Assembly (NCBI RefSeq): GCF_004564235.1
Contig: NZ_SOMN01000012.1
Location: forward strand, 1 to 64,000
Source: Cohnella luojiensis
Lineage (GTDB): Bacteria > Bacillota > Bacilli > Paenibacillales > Paenibacillaceae
Length of the DNA stretch: 64,000 bases
Reading direction: 5' to 3'
Part shown: positions 1-7,559 of the stretch, piece after piece
How positions within the stretch are numbered: position 1 is the stretch's first letter
How the letters are laid out: each line of letters begins with the position of its first letter
Position numbers and translations under genes: made by a program
The notes under the pieces: model-generated
The model's database searches: none
Told to the model about the DNA's origin: nothing
Seen by the model: the letters and a program-made list of their open reading frames with translations, nothing else

Positions 1-269
1 CAAGTCGTAAAAACGCCAAAAACCTGCACAACTGGTCGTTCTATCAATTGCAAATGTTTATCGCATACAAAGCAGCATTAGCAGGTATTCGGGTAGTAGA
101 GGTGAATCCTGCCTATACCTCACAAACTTGCCCCATTTGTGCGAAGCGAAACAAGGCAATTGACCGAACATATAGGTGTTCATGCGGGTTTCACGCACAC
201 CGTGATCGGGTTGGCGCAATCAATATCATGCGACAACCTATGGCAGATGGTAACAGTCTGTCAGCCTAA
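1..269 (+). CDS. tnpB: TnpB RNA-guided nuclease, C-terminal part (5' end outside window)
   Basis: The reading frame is open from position 3 to the TAA at 267-269 and encodes the C-terminal part of TnpB, the RNA-guided nuclease encoded by IS200/IS605 elements. Visible features are the zinc ribbon (CPIC, then a CSC pair after about 15 residues) and HAHRD, whose Asp is the last acidic residue of the RuvC centre, followed by GAINI. The second zinc pair is C-x-C instead of the usual C-x-x-C. The frame continues upstream out of the window, so it cannot be judged whether the gene is intact. Its last 231 bases are repeated directly downstream. Confidence 0.85.
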   Translation, partial: SRKNAKNLHNWSFYQLQMFIAYKAALAGIRVVEVNPAYTSQTCPICAKRNKAIDRTYRCSCGFHAHRDRVGAINIMRQPMADGNSLSA

Positions 270-502
270 GTTCTATCAATTGCAAATGTTTATCGCATAC
301 AAAGCAGCATTAGCAGGTATTCGGGTAGTAGAGGTGAATCCTGCCTATACCTCACAAACTTGCCCCATTTGTGCGAAGCGAAACAAGGCAATTGACCGAA
401 CATATAGGTGTTCATGCGGGTTTCACGCACACCGTGATCGGGTTGGCGCAATCAATATCATGCGACAACCTATGGCAGATGGTAACAGTCTGTCAGCCTA
501 AG
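39..502 (+). repeat. 232-bp perfect tandem duplication of the tnpB 3' end
   Basis: Bases 39-270 and 271-502 are the same 232-bp unit, starting TTCTATCAATTGC and ending CAGCCTAAG, joined head to tail with no spacer. The first copy is the natural end of tnpB with its stop codon. The second is a headless fragment followed by the right-end region. I saw no differences between the two copies, so the duplication is recent or an assembly artefact. Confidence 0.9.
271..501 (+). pseudogene. tnpB fragment (duplicated zinc ribbon/RuvC III end)
   Basis: This is the second copy of the 232-bp duplication. It repeats the tnpB frame from FYQLQ through the zinc ribbon and HAHRD to the stop codon at 499-501. 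It has no start region of its own. A reading frame entering from 139 joins an unrelated frame of copy 1 to this fragment and is an accident of the duplication. I expect no function as protein, but it separates the complete tnpB stop from the right end by 232 bp and so could alter the guide-RNA scaffold. Confidence 0.8.
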
Positions 503-650
503 ATGCTATACGCACTGTCTTAGGATTGGCTGATGGCACAGCCCCAAACTTAGCAGTTGTCCAAACTGGAAACAGACTGCGGACGTACCAACTAGCTAAG
601 AATCCCACGGCTTTAGCCGTGTGGAGTGTCAAAAAGAACCCCTCAGCTAT
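503..650 (+). ncRNA. Candidate omega-RNA scaffold and guide of the tnpB element
   Basis: In tnpB elements the guide RNA is made from the tnpB 3' end and the right end, and the guide itself is the host sequence just past the element. The 130 bp from the stop codon to 631 are conserved between both copies here and end in the CACGGC/GCCGTG hairpin. The guide would begin near 632 (AAAGAACCCCTC). This is inferred from the known TnpB architecture; no promoter or transcript evidence is available. Confidence 0.45.
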
Positions 651-905
651 AAGCAGCTGTCCGAGGAGCTTCATTTTCACGCAAATTATATCGCCCTATG
701 CATGAAGAGATCGTTCGGGTGCACCCCGCTCGAATATTTAACCAGGCACCGCGTGGAACAAGCGAAGCAACTGCTCGTCAACACGAATGAGCCGATCGGA
801 ACGATCGCGGAAGAAACCGGCTTCGGCTCCTTCCCGTACTTCGTACGCTGCTTCTCCCGCCATACCGGCTTCAAGCCGAAGGCTTTCCGGATAAGATATA
901 GATAA
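631..905 (+). pseudogene. AraC-family regulator, C-terminal DNA-binding domain remnant
   Basis: About 91 codons of an AraC-type double helix-turn-helix follow the IS end directly. The first helix-turn-helix lies around YKQLSEELHFHANYIALCMK and the second around PIGTIAEETGFGSFPYFVRC, then FSRHTGFKPKAFR, with TAA at 903-905. Everything before the domain is missing, and the homology starts where the element stops, so the gene was probably cut by the insertion. A GTG at 621 inside the IS end is in frame and could start a chimeric 94-residue protein, but I see no ribosome-binding site for it. Confidence 0.75.
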
Positions 906-998
906 TCGGCCACCCATACCCCCCCTCAATTTTTGGTAATCCGGTATTCGCTGTAACCTTATTCCGACTCCTTGCGTCAATACATGTATAGAATAAAA

Positions 999-1041
999 AA
1001 AGCCTTCGATCCACATATTTCTATGCGAACTCGAAGGCTTT
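999..1041. terminator. Bidirectional terminator between AraC remnant and NlpC/P60 gene
   Basis: An 11-bp perfect stem, AAAGCCTTCGA (999-1009) with TCGAAGGCTTT (1031-1041), is flanked by A-rich sequence on the left and T-rich sequence on the right. It fits as a shared terminator for two convergent genes. Confidence 0.75.
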
Positions 1042-1051
1042 ATTATTTTTA

Positions 1052-1528
1052 CTACAGCACTCTCCGTGCCGTTACGAACTTATTACTATAGTAGGTAGAA
1101 TTCATATTGGATAGCGTAATGCCCTTTTTGCTGCTCGCGTGGAGCATCTTTCCGTTTCCGGCATAAATCCCGACGTGGCTAATTCCGCTACCGCTCGTAT
1201 TGAAGAATACGAGATCCCCTACGCTTAGATACGCTTTGTCGACTTTTTGGCCCGTGTACGCTTGCGAGATCGACGTTCTTGGAAGGTTGACTCCGAATTG
1301 ATTGAATACATATTGAACGAAGGAAGAGCAATCGAACGCATATGTAATGCCCGCTGGTGCTCCATAACGATATGGCGTGCCTATATGCGCTTTGCCTGAA
1401 GCGATAACTTTCAAGGACTCCGGCGTCGCAGCGCTCGCCTGTGAAGGTGCGCTTATCATCGTTCCAAACAACCCCGTGACTGCCAAGCTGCCGGCTAGCA
1501 ATAATTTCATCGAAAGCTTTTTGCTCAT
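1052..1528 (-). CDS. Secreted NlpC/P60 cell-wall hydrolase (small form)
   Basis: 158 residues. A signal peptide (MSKKLSMKLLLAGSLAVTGL, ending near ASA-ATPE) is followed by a single NlpC/P60 domain. The catalytic Cys is in FDCSSF and the catalytic His in SHVGIYAG, and a further His follows in MLHAS. The family cleaves peptide cross-links of peptidoglycan (typically gamma-D-Glu-diamino acid bonds). No cell-wall binding domain is present. The ATG at 1528 is preceded by GGGAGGAAATAGAT; a longer frame upstream lacks a signal peptide at its start. A paralogue lies at 19003-19509. Confidence 0.9.
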   Translation of the reverse strand: MSKKLSMKLLLAGSLAVTGLFGTMISAPSQASAATPESLKVIASGKAHIGTPYRYGAPAGITYAFDCSSFVQYVFNQFGVNLPRTSISQAYTGQKVDKAYLSVGDLVFFNTSGSGISHVGIYAGNGKMLHASSKKGITLSNMNSTYYSNKFVTARRVL

Positions 1529-1716
1529 ATCTATTTCCTCCCGACTGATCTGGTTCCGAATGAACCTTTCGTTGTCGGAAATAAATATAACACATCTAAA
1601 TTCACCGATAATTTTCCAAGGAGAGCGCAAACGCAGGCAACAAGGCACATTCCCGGCTTTCTTAGAAATAGGTTAGAAAACGTTAATTTTGTTACAAGTA
1701 CGCCCCATTTGGGTAT

Positions 1717-2190
1717 TTAACCTCTTAATCCCCTGCCGATAAGGTTTGCGGAAACCGGCTTCTTGCCGACTTCCCGCGCCCATAATGACAGCTGCCCGAC
1801 ATGGTGAATCTCGTGAGCGATGACATGCCGCATGATTTCTCCCCAGCTGTCGACCACATCTCTGCCATCCTCAAGCTGCTCCTTGAATAACCGATCTTCC
1901 AAACTCGGGTCCCATGTCTCAACGAAAGCCAACACTTCTTCCTTGAAAGCGGCATCGAGCGCGCGAACTTTGGATAAGCTGCTATATCCCTCGAATTTCT
2001 CTTGGAAATCGGATTTCCCTTGCATGGCGCGAATCCAGCTCCACTCCACGTCGACGATATGGAATAACGTATTCAGGATTCCGCCTACTCCGCCGGTCCG
2101 CACCTTCAGCAGCTCTTCCTCCGGCACGTCTTCGCACCACCTATACCAATCATTCCGTACTTGCCAATTGTATTCAAATAGCATTTTCAT
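1717..2190 (-). CDS. DinB-fold (YfiT/DUF664-like) putative metal-dependent protein
   Basis: 157 residues, four-helix DinB fold. The expected His triad is visible: one His in LFHIVDVEWSW (near residue 43) and the HVIAHEIHHVGQL motif (near 131-143). W-rich helices such as NWQVRNDWYRW are typical. Members include thiol transferases and stress-induced proteins; the substrate cannot be told from sequence. The ATG at 2190 follows AGAGGAGGAAACGAAGC. It is probably a single-gene unit 60 bp upstream of the CDF gene stop. Confidence 0.8.
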   Translation of the reverse strand: MKMLFEYNWQVRNDWYRWCEDVPEEELLKVRTGGVGGILNTLFHIVDVEWSWIRAMQGKSDFQEKFEGYSSLSKVRALDAAFKEEVLAFVETWDPSLEDRLFKEQLEDGRDVVDSWGEIMRHVIAHEIHHVGQLSLWAREVGKKPVSANLIGRGLRG

Positions 2191-2250
2191 GCTTCGTTTC
2201 CTCCTCTAGTTGTTACGCTTTTAATCGAAGATATTACCGTTTTCCACCCG

Positions 2251-3294
2251 CTATACCTTTAGCTCAGTATGTTGAATGGCCGAGGTCTCGATTTGGATCG
2301 TCGTGTGTTGGATCTTGAATTGCACCTCTAGCTCGCGGATAGCTTGTTGCAAGATGATTTGGCTGTCGGCGCCGTCCAAGATTAGCAAGTGGCAGCTCAG
2401 GGAGTCCAAACCGGACGTAATCGTCCAGATGTGAAGATCGTGTACGTCTAGAACGCCCGGGATTTCCGTTAGCGTTGCTTTGACTTCCTCTTGGTTAATC
2501 GTTACCGGCGTACCCTCCATCAGAATATGGACGGTATTCTTAATAACTCCCCATGCGCTTCTCAGGATTAGAAACGACACTAGAACGCTTATGATGGGAT
2601 CCGCGGCATACCAACCGAATGCCAGCATGATAATGCCCGCAACGACCGCGCCGACCGATCCCAGAGCGTCGCCGAGTACGTGAAGATAAGCGCTCCTAAG
2701 GTTGAGGTTGTTCTTGACGTCTCCTTGCCTAAGCAACGCGAGCGCGCTTAATAAGTTGGCGATAAGTCCGATAGACGCAATCAGAATCATGGATAAGCTT
2801 GATACCTCCGGCGGCGAATAGAACCGTTGTAAGGCCTCCCACATGATGAAGCCGGCTATCACGAAAAGCGTAACGCCGTTGAATAAAGCCGCTAAAATTT
2901 CGAAGCGGTAGAAGCCGTAGGTTTTGCTTGGAGACGCGGGCTTGGCGGCGAACCAGAACGCTACCAGGCTGAGAGCTAAAGAGCTCACGTCGCTCAGCAT
3001 ATGGCCGGAATCGGAAAGCAAGGCAAGGCTATTCGTGACGAGGCCTCCGACGAATTCCAGAATCATAATGCCTGCCGTGATGAGGAGAGCAATCGTTAAG
3101 CCGCGTTTGTTCCCAACGCGGACGGCGTCGTGATGGTGGTGTCCGTGGCCGTGATGATGATGGTGGCCGTGTCCGTGATGGGCGTGGTCGGAGTGATTGT
3201 GGGCGTGATCATGGTTGGAATGATCGGATGGACCATGAGCGTGATTACCGCCGCGGGTTGATTCGTGCGCTTTAGTTTGATTCTCGTTGGTCAT
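2251..3294 (-). CDS. Cation diffusion facilitator (CzcD-like Zn/Co/Cd exporter)
   Basis: 347 residues, an antiporter that expels divalent metal ions across the membrane. A His-rich N-terminal tail (alternating H/G/D, residues about 15-58) precedes six membrane segments. The metal-site motifs HxxxD are visible as DSGHMLSD in TM2 and HVLGDALGS in TM5. A C-terminal cytoplasmic domain (VHDLHIWTITSG) follows. The ATG at 3294 has GAGGG upstream. The alternative ATG at 3318 lies inside the operator palindrome and lacks a ribosome-binding site, so I prefer 3294. Likely regulated by an ArsR/SmtB-type repressor (see the operator entry). Confidence 0.9.
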   Translation of the reverse strand: MTNENQTKAHESTRGGNHAHGPSDHSNHDHAHNHSDHAHHGHGHHHHHGHGHHHHDAVRVGNKRGLTIALLITAGIMILEFVGGLVTNSLALLSDSGHMLSDVSSLALSLVAFWFAAKPASPSKTYGFYRFEILAALFNGVTLFVIAGFIMWEALQRFYSPPEVSSLSMILIASIGLIANLLSALALLRQGDVKNNLNLRSAYLHVLGDALGSVGAVVAGIIMLAFGWYAADPIISVLVSFLILRSAWGVIKNTVHILMEGTPVTINQEEVKATLTEIPGVLDVHDLHIWTITSGLDSLSCHLLILDGADSQIILQQAIRELEVQFKIQHTTIQIETSAIQHTELKV

Positions 3295-3316
3295 GGCTTG
3301 CGGATCCCTCGCTAAC

Positions 3317-3336
3317 ATATGAATACATACTCATAT
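3317..3336. promoter_or_regulatory. Operator-like palindrome before the CDF gene
   Basis: ATATGA (3317-3322) and TCATAT (3331-3336) form an inverted repeat around ATACATAC. It resembles the ATATGAA..TTCATAT-type sites of zinc/cobalt-sensing ArsR/SmtB repressors. It lies where transcription of the CDF gene should begin. No ArsR-type gene is in the window. Confidence 0.5.
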
Positions 3337-3367
3337 ATAATATGTTATAGTCGCTCATTGTTGTCAA
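3337..3367 (-). promoter_or_regulatory. Promoter of the CDF gene
   Basis: On the minus strand TTGACA (3367-3362) is followed by possible -10 boxes CATATT (17-bp spacing) or TATTAT (19-bp spacing) near 3344-3337. The start site would fall inside the ATATGA/TCATAT palindrome. Confidence 0.55.
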
Positions 3368-3420
3368 TAACATTCCCATTATATTCAAAGGCAAATTCTA
3401 ACGGACTTGATGAACAAAAA

Positions 3421-3871
3421 GCGGAGTTAGCGAGCTTGCTTCGTTAATTCGGCAACATCCGGATGCGGTGGGTGGAGTTAGCGAGCTTGCTTCGTTAATT
3501 CGGCGATATCCGCATGCTGTGGGCGGAGTTAGCGAGCTTGCTTCGTTAATTCGGCGATATCCGGATGCGGTGGGCGGAGTTAGCGAGCTTGCTTCGTTAA
3601 TTCGGCGATATCCGGATGCGGTGGGCGGAGTTAGCGAGCTTGCTTCGTTAATTCGGCAACATCCAGATGCGGTGGGCGGAGTTAGCGAGCTTGCTTCGTT
3701 AATTCGGCGATATCCGCATGCGGGGGGCGGAGTTTAGCAAGCTTGCTTCGTTAATTCGGCGATATCCGCATGCAAGGGGCGGAGTTAGCGAGCTTGCTTC
3801 GTTAATTCGGCGACATCCGCACGCGGAGGGTGGAGTTAGCGAACTTGCTCCGTTAATTCGGTATCTTCTTC
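3421..3871. repeat. Tandem array A: 9 copies of a 51-bp unit
   Basis: Unit starts GGAGTTAGCGAGCTTGCTTC at 3423, 3474, 3525, 3576, 3627, 3678, 3729, 3781 and 3832, so the period is 51 bp with one 52-bp step caused by an extra T. Within the unit are a TTAGCGA/TCGTTAA stem (one G:U pair) and, in some copies, CCGCATGCGG. A 17-residue periodic reading frame results only because 51 is divisible by 3; it has no ribosome-binding site. The array lies between the CDF promoter and the fructokinase terminator. Confidence 0.95.
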
Positions 3872-4110
3872 TTGCGGCGTATCGTGTTGCTGGGGTGTTA
3901 ATGTTTGTGAGCAGACAGGAGATCCATTATTTTGTCGAAAACCTCGCAATCAGCGCCGCTTCTGGACCATGGTTCCGTTATTTTAGGTAAAATCGGGTTA
4001 CTTGGCACCATTTTGGACGAATAACGGAACCCCTGTCCACATTACGCGAATTCGACGCAAATCTTAACAGATAACGGAACCACAGTCCGCCTCGCGCTAG
4101 TCTCATGCAA
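3872..4110. repeat. Intergenic stretch with three ATAACGGAACC elements
   Basis: No gene is seen. ATAACGGAACC occurs at 4021-4031 and 4071-4081 (50 bp apart, each followed by a GTCC-containing tail) and inverted at 3971-3981. This looks like a degenerate relative of the neighbouring 51-bp arrays. Confidence 0.6.
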
Positions 4111-4114
4111 AAAA

Positions 4115-4136
4115 GAGACCTCCGAATGAAGGTCTC
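4115..4136 (-). terminator. Terminator of the fructokinase gene
   Basis: GAGACCT (4115-4121) pairs with AGGTCTC (4130-4136). Read on the minus strand the hairpin is followed by TTTTTT. It lies just past the stop codon of the gene ending at 4148. Confidence 0.8.
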
Positions 4137-4147
4137 CCCTAGTAAAC

Positions 4148-5035
4148 TTATGATTGCGATTCTTGATAAGCCCTAAGACCAAGCGCGATCGAGCCGCTTA
4201 ATCCGGCGTTGTCTCCAAGACCGGGCGGAACGATGTACTCGTCGATCCCGCCAGCCTCTAGTGCCGCCGAGACCAAGTAGCCTTTCAGGTTGCTTCTTAC
4301 TTGCTCGCGAATAAGCGGGAACAGCTGCAGTTGATGCATGACTCCGCCTCCGAGAATGATTTTCTTCGGCGATAGCAACAGAATCGCGCTGGCAAGTGCT
4401 TGTCCGATGTAGAAGGCTTCCATCTCCCAAGCCGGGTGATCCACGGGCAGCTCGCTCGCTTTAACGCCCCACCGTTCTTCGATCCCCGGTCCAGCTGCCA
4501 TTCCCTCTAAGCAATCTCCATGGAAAGGGCATTTGCCCGCATAAGTATCGTTCGGATGACGCCGGGTCAGGACATGCCCGCCCTCTGGATGCACGAGTCC
4601 ATGCACCATGTTGCCTTCGGCAAATACGCCGACGCCCACTCCCGTTCCGAACGTATAGTAGAGGCAGCTATCCAAGCCTTTCGCCGCTCCCCATGTCGCT
4701 TCCCCTAGGGCAGCCGCATTGACGTCCGTATCCCAACCGAACGGTACGTTTAACGCCTTCTTTAGCTCCGCAAGCACGGGGTAATTCGCCCATCCCGGCT
4801 TCGGCGTCGTCGTGACGTAACCGTATTGAGGGCTCGCCTTATCGATGTTGATCGGTCCGAACGAACCGACGCCGATCGCCTCCACCTGCTTGTCCCGGAA
4901 ATAAGCGATGACCTGACCGAGCGTTTTCTCCGGCTGCTCCGTCGGAAAACTGATCCGATCCAGCACCTCGCCCTTCTCGTTCCCGATACCGCATACAAAC
5001 TTCGTTCCGCCTGCTTCAACCGCGCCGATTAACAA
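4148..5035 (-). CDS. gmuE: ROK-family fructokinase (GmuE/YdhR type)
   Basis: 295 residues. It phosphorylates fructose (possibly mannose) with ATP in the cytosol. The N-terminal phosphate loop is VEAGGTKFVCGIG; the catalytic Asp lies in WDTDVNAAALGE; TFGTGVGVG binds nucleotide. A zinc site is formed by HPEGGH, the following CPFHGDC and nearby residues, as in the Bacillus YdhR structure. The length equals the family norm. It starts 28 bp after the thrC stop on the same strand and is probably cotranscribed with it. Confidence 0.88.
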   Translation of the reverse strand: MLIGAVEAGGTKFVCGIGNEKGEVLDRISFPTEQPEKTLGQVIAYFRDKQVEAIGVGSFGPINIDKASPQYGYVTTTPKPGWANYPVLAELKKALNVPFGWDTDVNAAALGEATWGAAKGLDSCLYYTFGTGVGVGVFAEGNMVHGLVHPEGGHVLTRRHPNDTYAGKCPFHGDCLEGMAAGPGIEERWGVKASELPVDHPAWEMEAFYIGQALASAILLLSPKKIILGGGVMHQLQLFPLIREQVRSNLKGYLVSAALEAGGIDEYIVPPGLGDNAGLSGSIALGLRAYQESQS

Positions 5036-5063
5036 TGAAAATTCCTCCTGCCTGTACCCGAAT

Positions 5064-6467
5064 CTATTTGTTCACCCGATAGAAGCTTTCTAATTGAGCA
5101 ACGACTTCCGTCTTCGAATTATCGACTACGACTTGATGCTTTGGTTTGTCGAACAGCTCTTGAATTCGTTCCGGGAACTTCTGCTCGATCCCGAGCAACC
5201 GGATCGCCTCGTCGAACTTAGCCGGATGAGCCGTGGCTAGCGAAACGAACACGCCGTCATTCTTGTTACCCGCCCCTTCGTAGGCTGCGATACCGCATGC
5301 GGAGTGTGGATCCAGCAAGTAGCCGTAACGATCCTGATACGTCCTGATCGTCTCCAGACACTCCGCGTTTCCGACGCTGTATGCCGTCAGATCCTGCTGG
5401 ATCCGCGCGACTTCCTCGGAGGCGAACGTTAGCTGTCCTTCGGACTTGAACTTCTCCATGCGGGATGTAACGGCGGCCGCGTCCTCTCCCATGAAATAAT
5501 AAAGATACCGCTCGAAGTTGCTCGCGATTTGAATATCCATGGAAGGGCTATGCGTGCTGCGGAATCCTTCCGGTTTGTAGACGCCTTCGCGGACGAACCG
5601 CTCTAGAATGTTGTTTTCGTTCGTGGCCAGCACGAGTTGTTTGATCGGCAGCCCCATTTTCTTAGCCAAGTATCCGGAGAAAATATTGCCGAAGTTGCCC
5701 GTCGGTATACTGAAGTTAACGCCGCTTGCCTTCGCTTTCTCGGGCAATTGCAAATAAGCGTAGAAATAATAGACCGATTGCGCCAGAATACGGACGAAGT
5801 TAATGGAGTTAATCGCGCGAAGATGATACTTCGTCTTGAACGGAATGTCCTCGAACAATTCCTTGATGATCTGTTGACAATCGTCGAAGTTGCCGTTCAC
5901 CGAAAGGTTCAGCACGTTGTCGTCATGCACCGTCGTCATTTGGAGCTCCTGAACAAGGCTGACTTTGCCGTTAGGATGGAGGATGCAAATCTGAATGCCT
6001 TCCTTGCCCCGAACGCTGCTAATCGCCGACGCCCCGGTATCCCCTGAAGTCGCGCCCAGGATATTGACAACTTTGTTCTGCTTCTTGGCCACGTACGCAT
6101 ACAGATTTCCCATGAACTGCAGGGCAACGTCCTTGAACGCAAAGGTCGGTCCGTGGAAAAGCTCAAGCACGTGCAGGGAATCGTTTAATGTCGTTAAAGG
6201 CAATACAGCTGGGCTTGTGAAGCCGGCGTAGCTATCTTGAATGAGCTGTCTTAAATCCCGCTCCGGAATTTCGCCGTTCGTGAACAAGGAGAAAATCTCC
6301 AGCATGAGGTCCTGGTAGGAAAGCTTGGACCATGCCTTCAGTTGATCGTCCGTAACGGAAGGAATCGTCTCCGGAACGATCAAGCCGCCGTCCTCGCCAA
6401 GTCCCATTAGAAACATATCGATAAAGCCGATAGGTGCTACCTTCCCTCTCGTGCTATTGTATTTCAT
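5064..6467 (-). CDS. thrC: Threonine synthase
   Basis: 467 residues, long (E. coli/yeast-like) form. It converts O-phosphohomoserine to threonine with PLP in the last step of threonine synthesis. The N-terminal YNSTRG is typical of this form. The PLP lysine lies in TFAFKDVALQFMGN, the phosphate-binding part in ATSGDTGASAI and PTGNFGNI. The ATG at 6467 is preceded by GAGGAGAGAATTCGAAG; the upstream ATG at 6509 has no good ribosome-binding site. It is flanked by genes on the same strand. No T-box or riboswitch could be recognised in the 69-bp gap upstream. Confidence 0.93.
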   Translation of the reverse strand: MKYNSTRGKVAPIGFIDMFLMGLGEDGGLIVPETIPSVTDDQLKAWSKLSYQDLMLEIFSLFTNGEIPERDLRQLIQDSYAGFTSPAVLPLTTLNDSLHVLELFHGPTFAFKDVALQFMGNLYAYVAKKQNKVVNILGATSGDTGASAISSVRGKEGIQICILHPNGKVSLVQELQMTTVHDDNVLNLSVNGNFDDCQQIIKELFEDIPFKTKYHLRAINSINFVRILAQSVYYFYAYLQLPEKAKASGVNFSIPTGNFGNIFSGYLAKKMGLPIKQLVLATNENNILERFVREGVYKPEGFRSTHSPSMDIQIASNFERYLYYFMGEDAAAVTSRMEKFKSEGQLTFASEEVARIQQDLTAYSVGNAECLETIRTYQDRYGYLLDPHSACGIAAYEGAGNKNDGVFVSLATAHPAKFDEAIRLLGIEQKFPERIQELFDKPKHQVVVDNSKTEVVAQLESFYRVNK

Positions 6468-6536
6468 CTTCGAATTCTCTCCTCGTCCTCGTCTTGTAAT
6501 GTTCTCCATCCATTGTGGACGAAAGCAAACATAATT

Positions 6537-7559
6537 TCAACATATCCGTATGGATTGCCTGCAAACTAGAACGTGACGGGTAAATTTCCCTTTGTTCACC
6601 GTTCCGCGATCCGTAATCGTGAACCCGGCTTGTTCGATAATCTCATCTATCGACTCTATAGTAACAATAACTGCTATTCTAGCGAAATTTCTAGCGCTTC
6701 GAAGCATCTCCAGCTTTTCCTCAGGGCCAAGAACCGAGCAAAGATTATAGGGCATATCAATAATGGCCGCATCATAAAATTCAGCAATCTCTTTCATATC
6801 TCCTAAAGTCACTTTCGCCTCGTACCCGAAATAAGCCAAATTCTCCCTTGCTCCGATCGCGGCGAGCGGATTCATTTCCCGTCCGACGATGTCGATCCCC
6901 ATCGACAAGGCTTCAACCAATACGGTGCCTATTCCGCAGCAGGGGTCAATGGCTTTAATTCCCGTCGTTTGCGGAATCGCGATATTCACGACCGCCCGTG
7001 CGACCCGGGTACTTAGCGCGGTGGAATATTTTCTCGGCTTATCGTTATGCTTCAGCCAGATAGCCTCACCCATCGCGCATTCTCCCAATCGCCAGCGGCC
7101 TCCCGTTCGAACTACGCCGAATATGCTATCGGGATTGCGCATTTCCGCTTTTCCCCGAATACGCAAGCCAATCTCCCGCTCTACCGCGCGTTTGTCTTCA
7201 TACTCCATTATCGCGCCGCCTTCGGGGTCATAGTTGTCAATCGCGATCACCTTGAAAGTCGCTCCAGCCAGCTCTATGAATTTCGCTTGTTCCGCAATCT
7301 CTTCGATGCTGCCGCCTTCATGCAGCACTGTGATCCTCATCTTAATGAAAGGACTACGGCTAGGTTCCACCTTAATCGGACTTTCCAAGAGGTTATGATA
7401 CGGCTCGGCACCGAAAAAAGCTCGCATCTCCAGATCGCATAAAGATCGTTCTTCCTCATTAGATACGGTTTTATAGATATAGTCGTTCAATTTTGCGAGC
7501 CATCCTTTGTTCGTCGCTTTTGCATCACATGTTCCTTTTGAATTTCTTTCGCAGAGCAT
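6537..7559 (-). CDS. TRM11/TrmG10-like SAM-dependent RNA (guanine-N2) methylase
   Basis: 340 residues if started at ATG 7559. The C-terminal Rossmann methylase has DPCCGIGTVLVEAL (SAM motif I, about residue 205) and DMPYNL (catalytic motif IV, D-x-P-Y, of N2-guanine methylases). The N-terminal half would bind the RNA substrate. The upstream part overlaps the GerAB gene by 35 bp; the conserved protein seems to begin around LNDYIYKTVSNEEERSL, so a TTG at 7490 is a plausible start and removes the overlap. The substrate, probably tRNA, is inferred from the family. It follows the germination operon directly. Confidence 0.75.
   Translation of the reverse strand: MLCERNSKGTCDAKATNKGWLAKLNDYIYKTVSNEEERSLCDLEMRAFFGAEPYHNLLESPIKVEPSRSPFIKMRITVLHEGGSIEEIAEQAKFIELAGATFKVIAIDNYDPEGGAIMEYEDKRAVEREIGLRIRGKAEMRNPDSIFGVVRTGGRWRLGECAMGEAIWLKHNDKPRKYSTALSTRVARAVVNIAIPQTTGIKAIDPCCGIGTVLVEALSMGIDIVGREMNPLAAIGARENLAYFGYEAKVTLGDMKEIAEFYDAAIIDMPYNLCSVLGPEEKLEMLRSARNFARIAVIVTIESIDEIIEQAGFTITDRGTVNKGKFTRHVLVCRQSIRIC

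Larger units (their letters stand above)
1..631 (+). mobile_element. IS200/IS605-type (tnpB-only) element, 3' part
   Basis: The window opens inside a tnpB gene. Bases 502-631 match, in reverse complement and almost base for base, the right end of the element at 22917-24296. The shared right end finishes with the hairpin CACGGCTTTAGCCGTG (606-621) and the sequence GTGGAGTGTC. Homology to the other copy stops within a few bases after that, which places the element boundary near 631. Hairpin ends without classical inverted repeats are typical of IS200/IS605 elements. No tnpA is visible. The left end lies outside the window. Confidence 0.85.

Noticed and set aside
139..501. 120-codon protein from the tnpB duplication
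   Set aside because: The frame joins an out-of-frame read of copy 1 to copy 2; its first 48 residues are not TnpB-like.
3421..3871. CRISPR array
   Set aside because: Units follow each other without unique spacers; the whole 51 bp is repeated. The other arrays look the same, and no cas gene is in the window.
3468..3990. Protein with 17-residue repeats (GGVSELASLIRRYPDAV)
   Set aside because: The frame exists only because the DNA period is 51 bp. It lacks a ribosome-binding site, and the frame breaks where one unit gains a T.
6468..6536. T-box or threonine attenuator before thrC
   Set aside because: The gap is only 69 bp with no T-box sequence or terminator-antiterminator pair.
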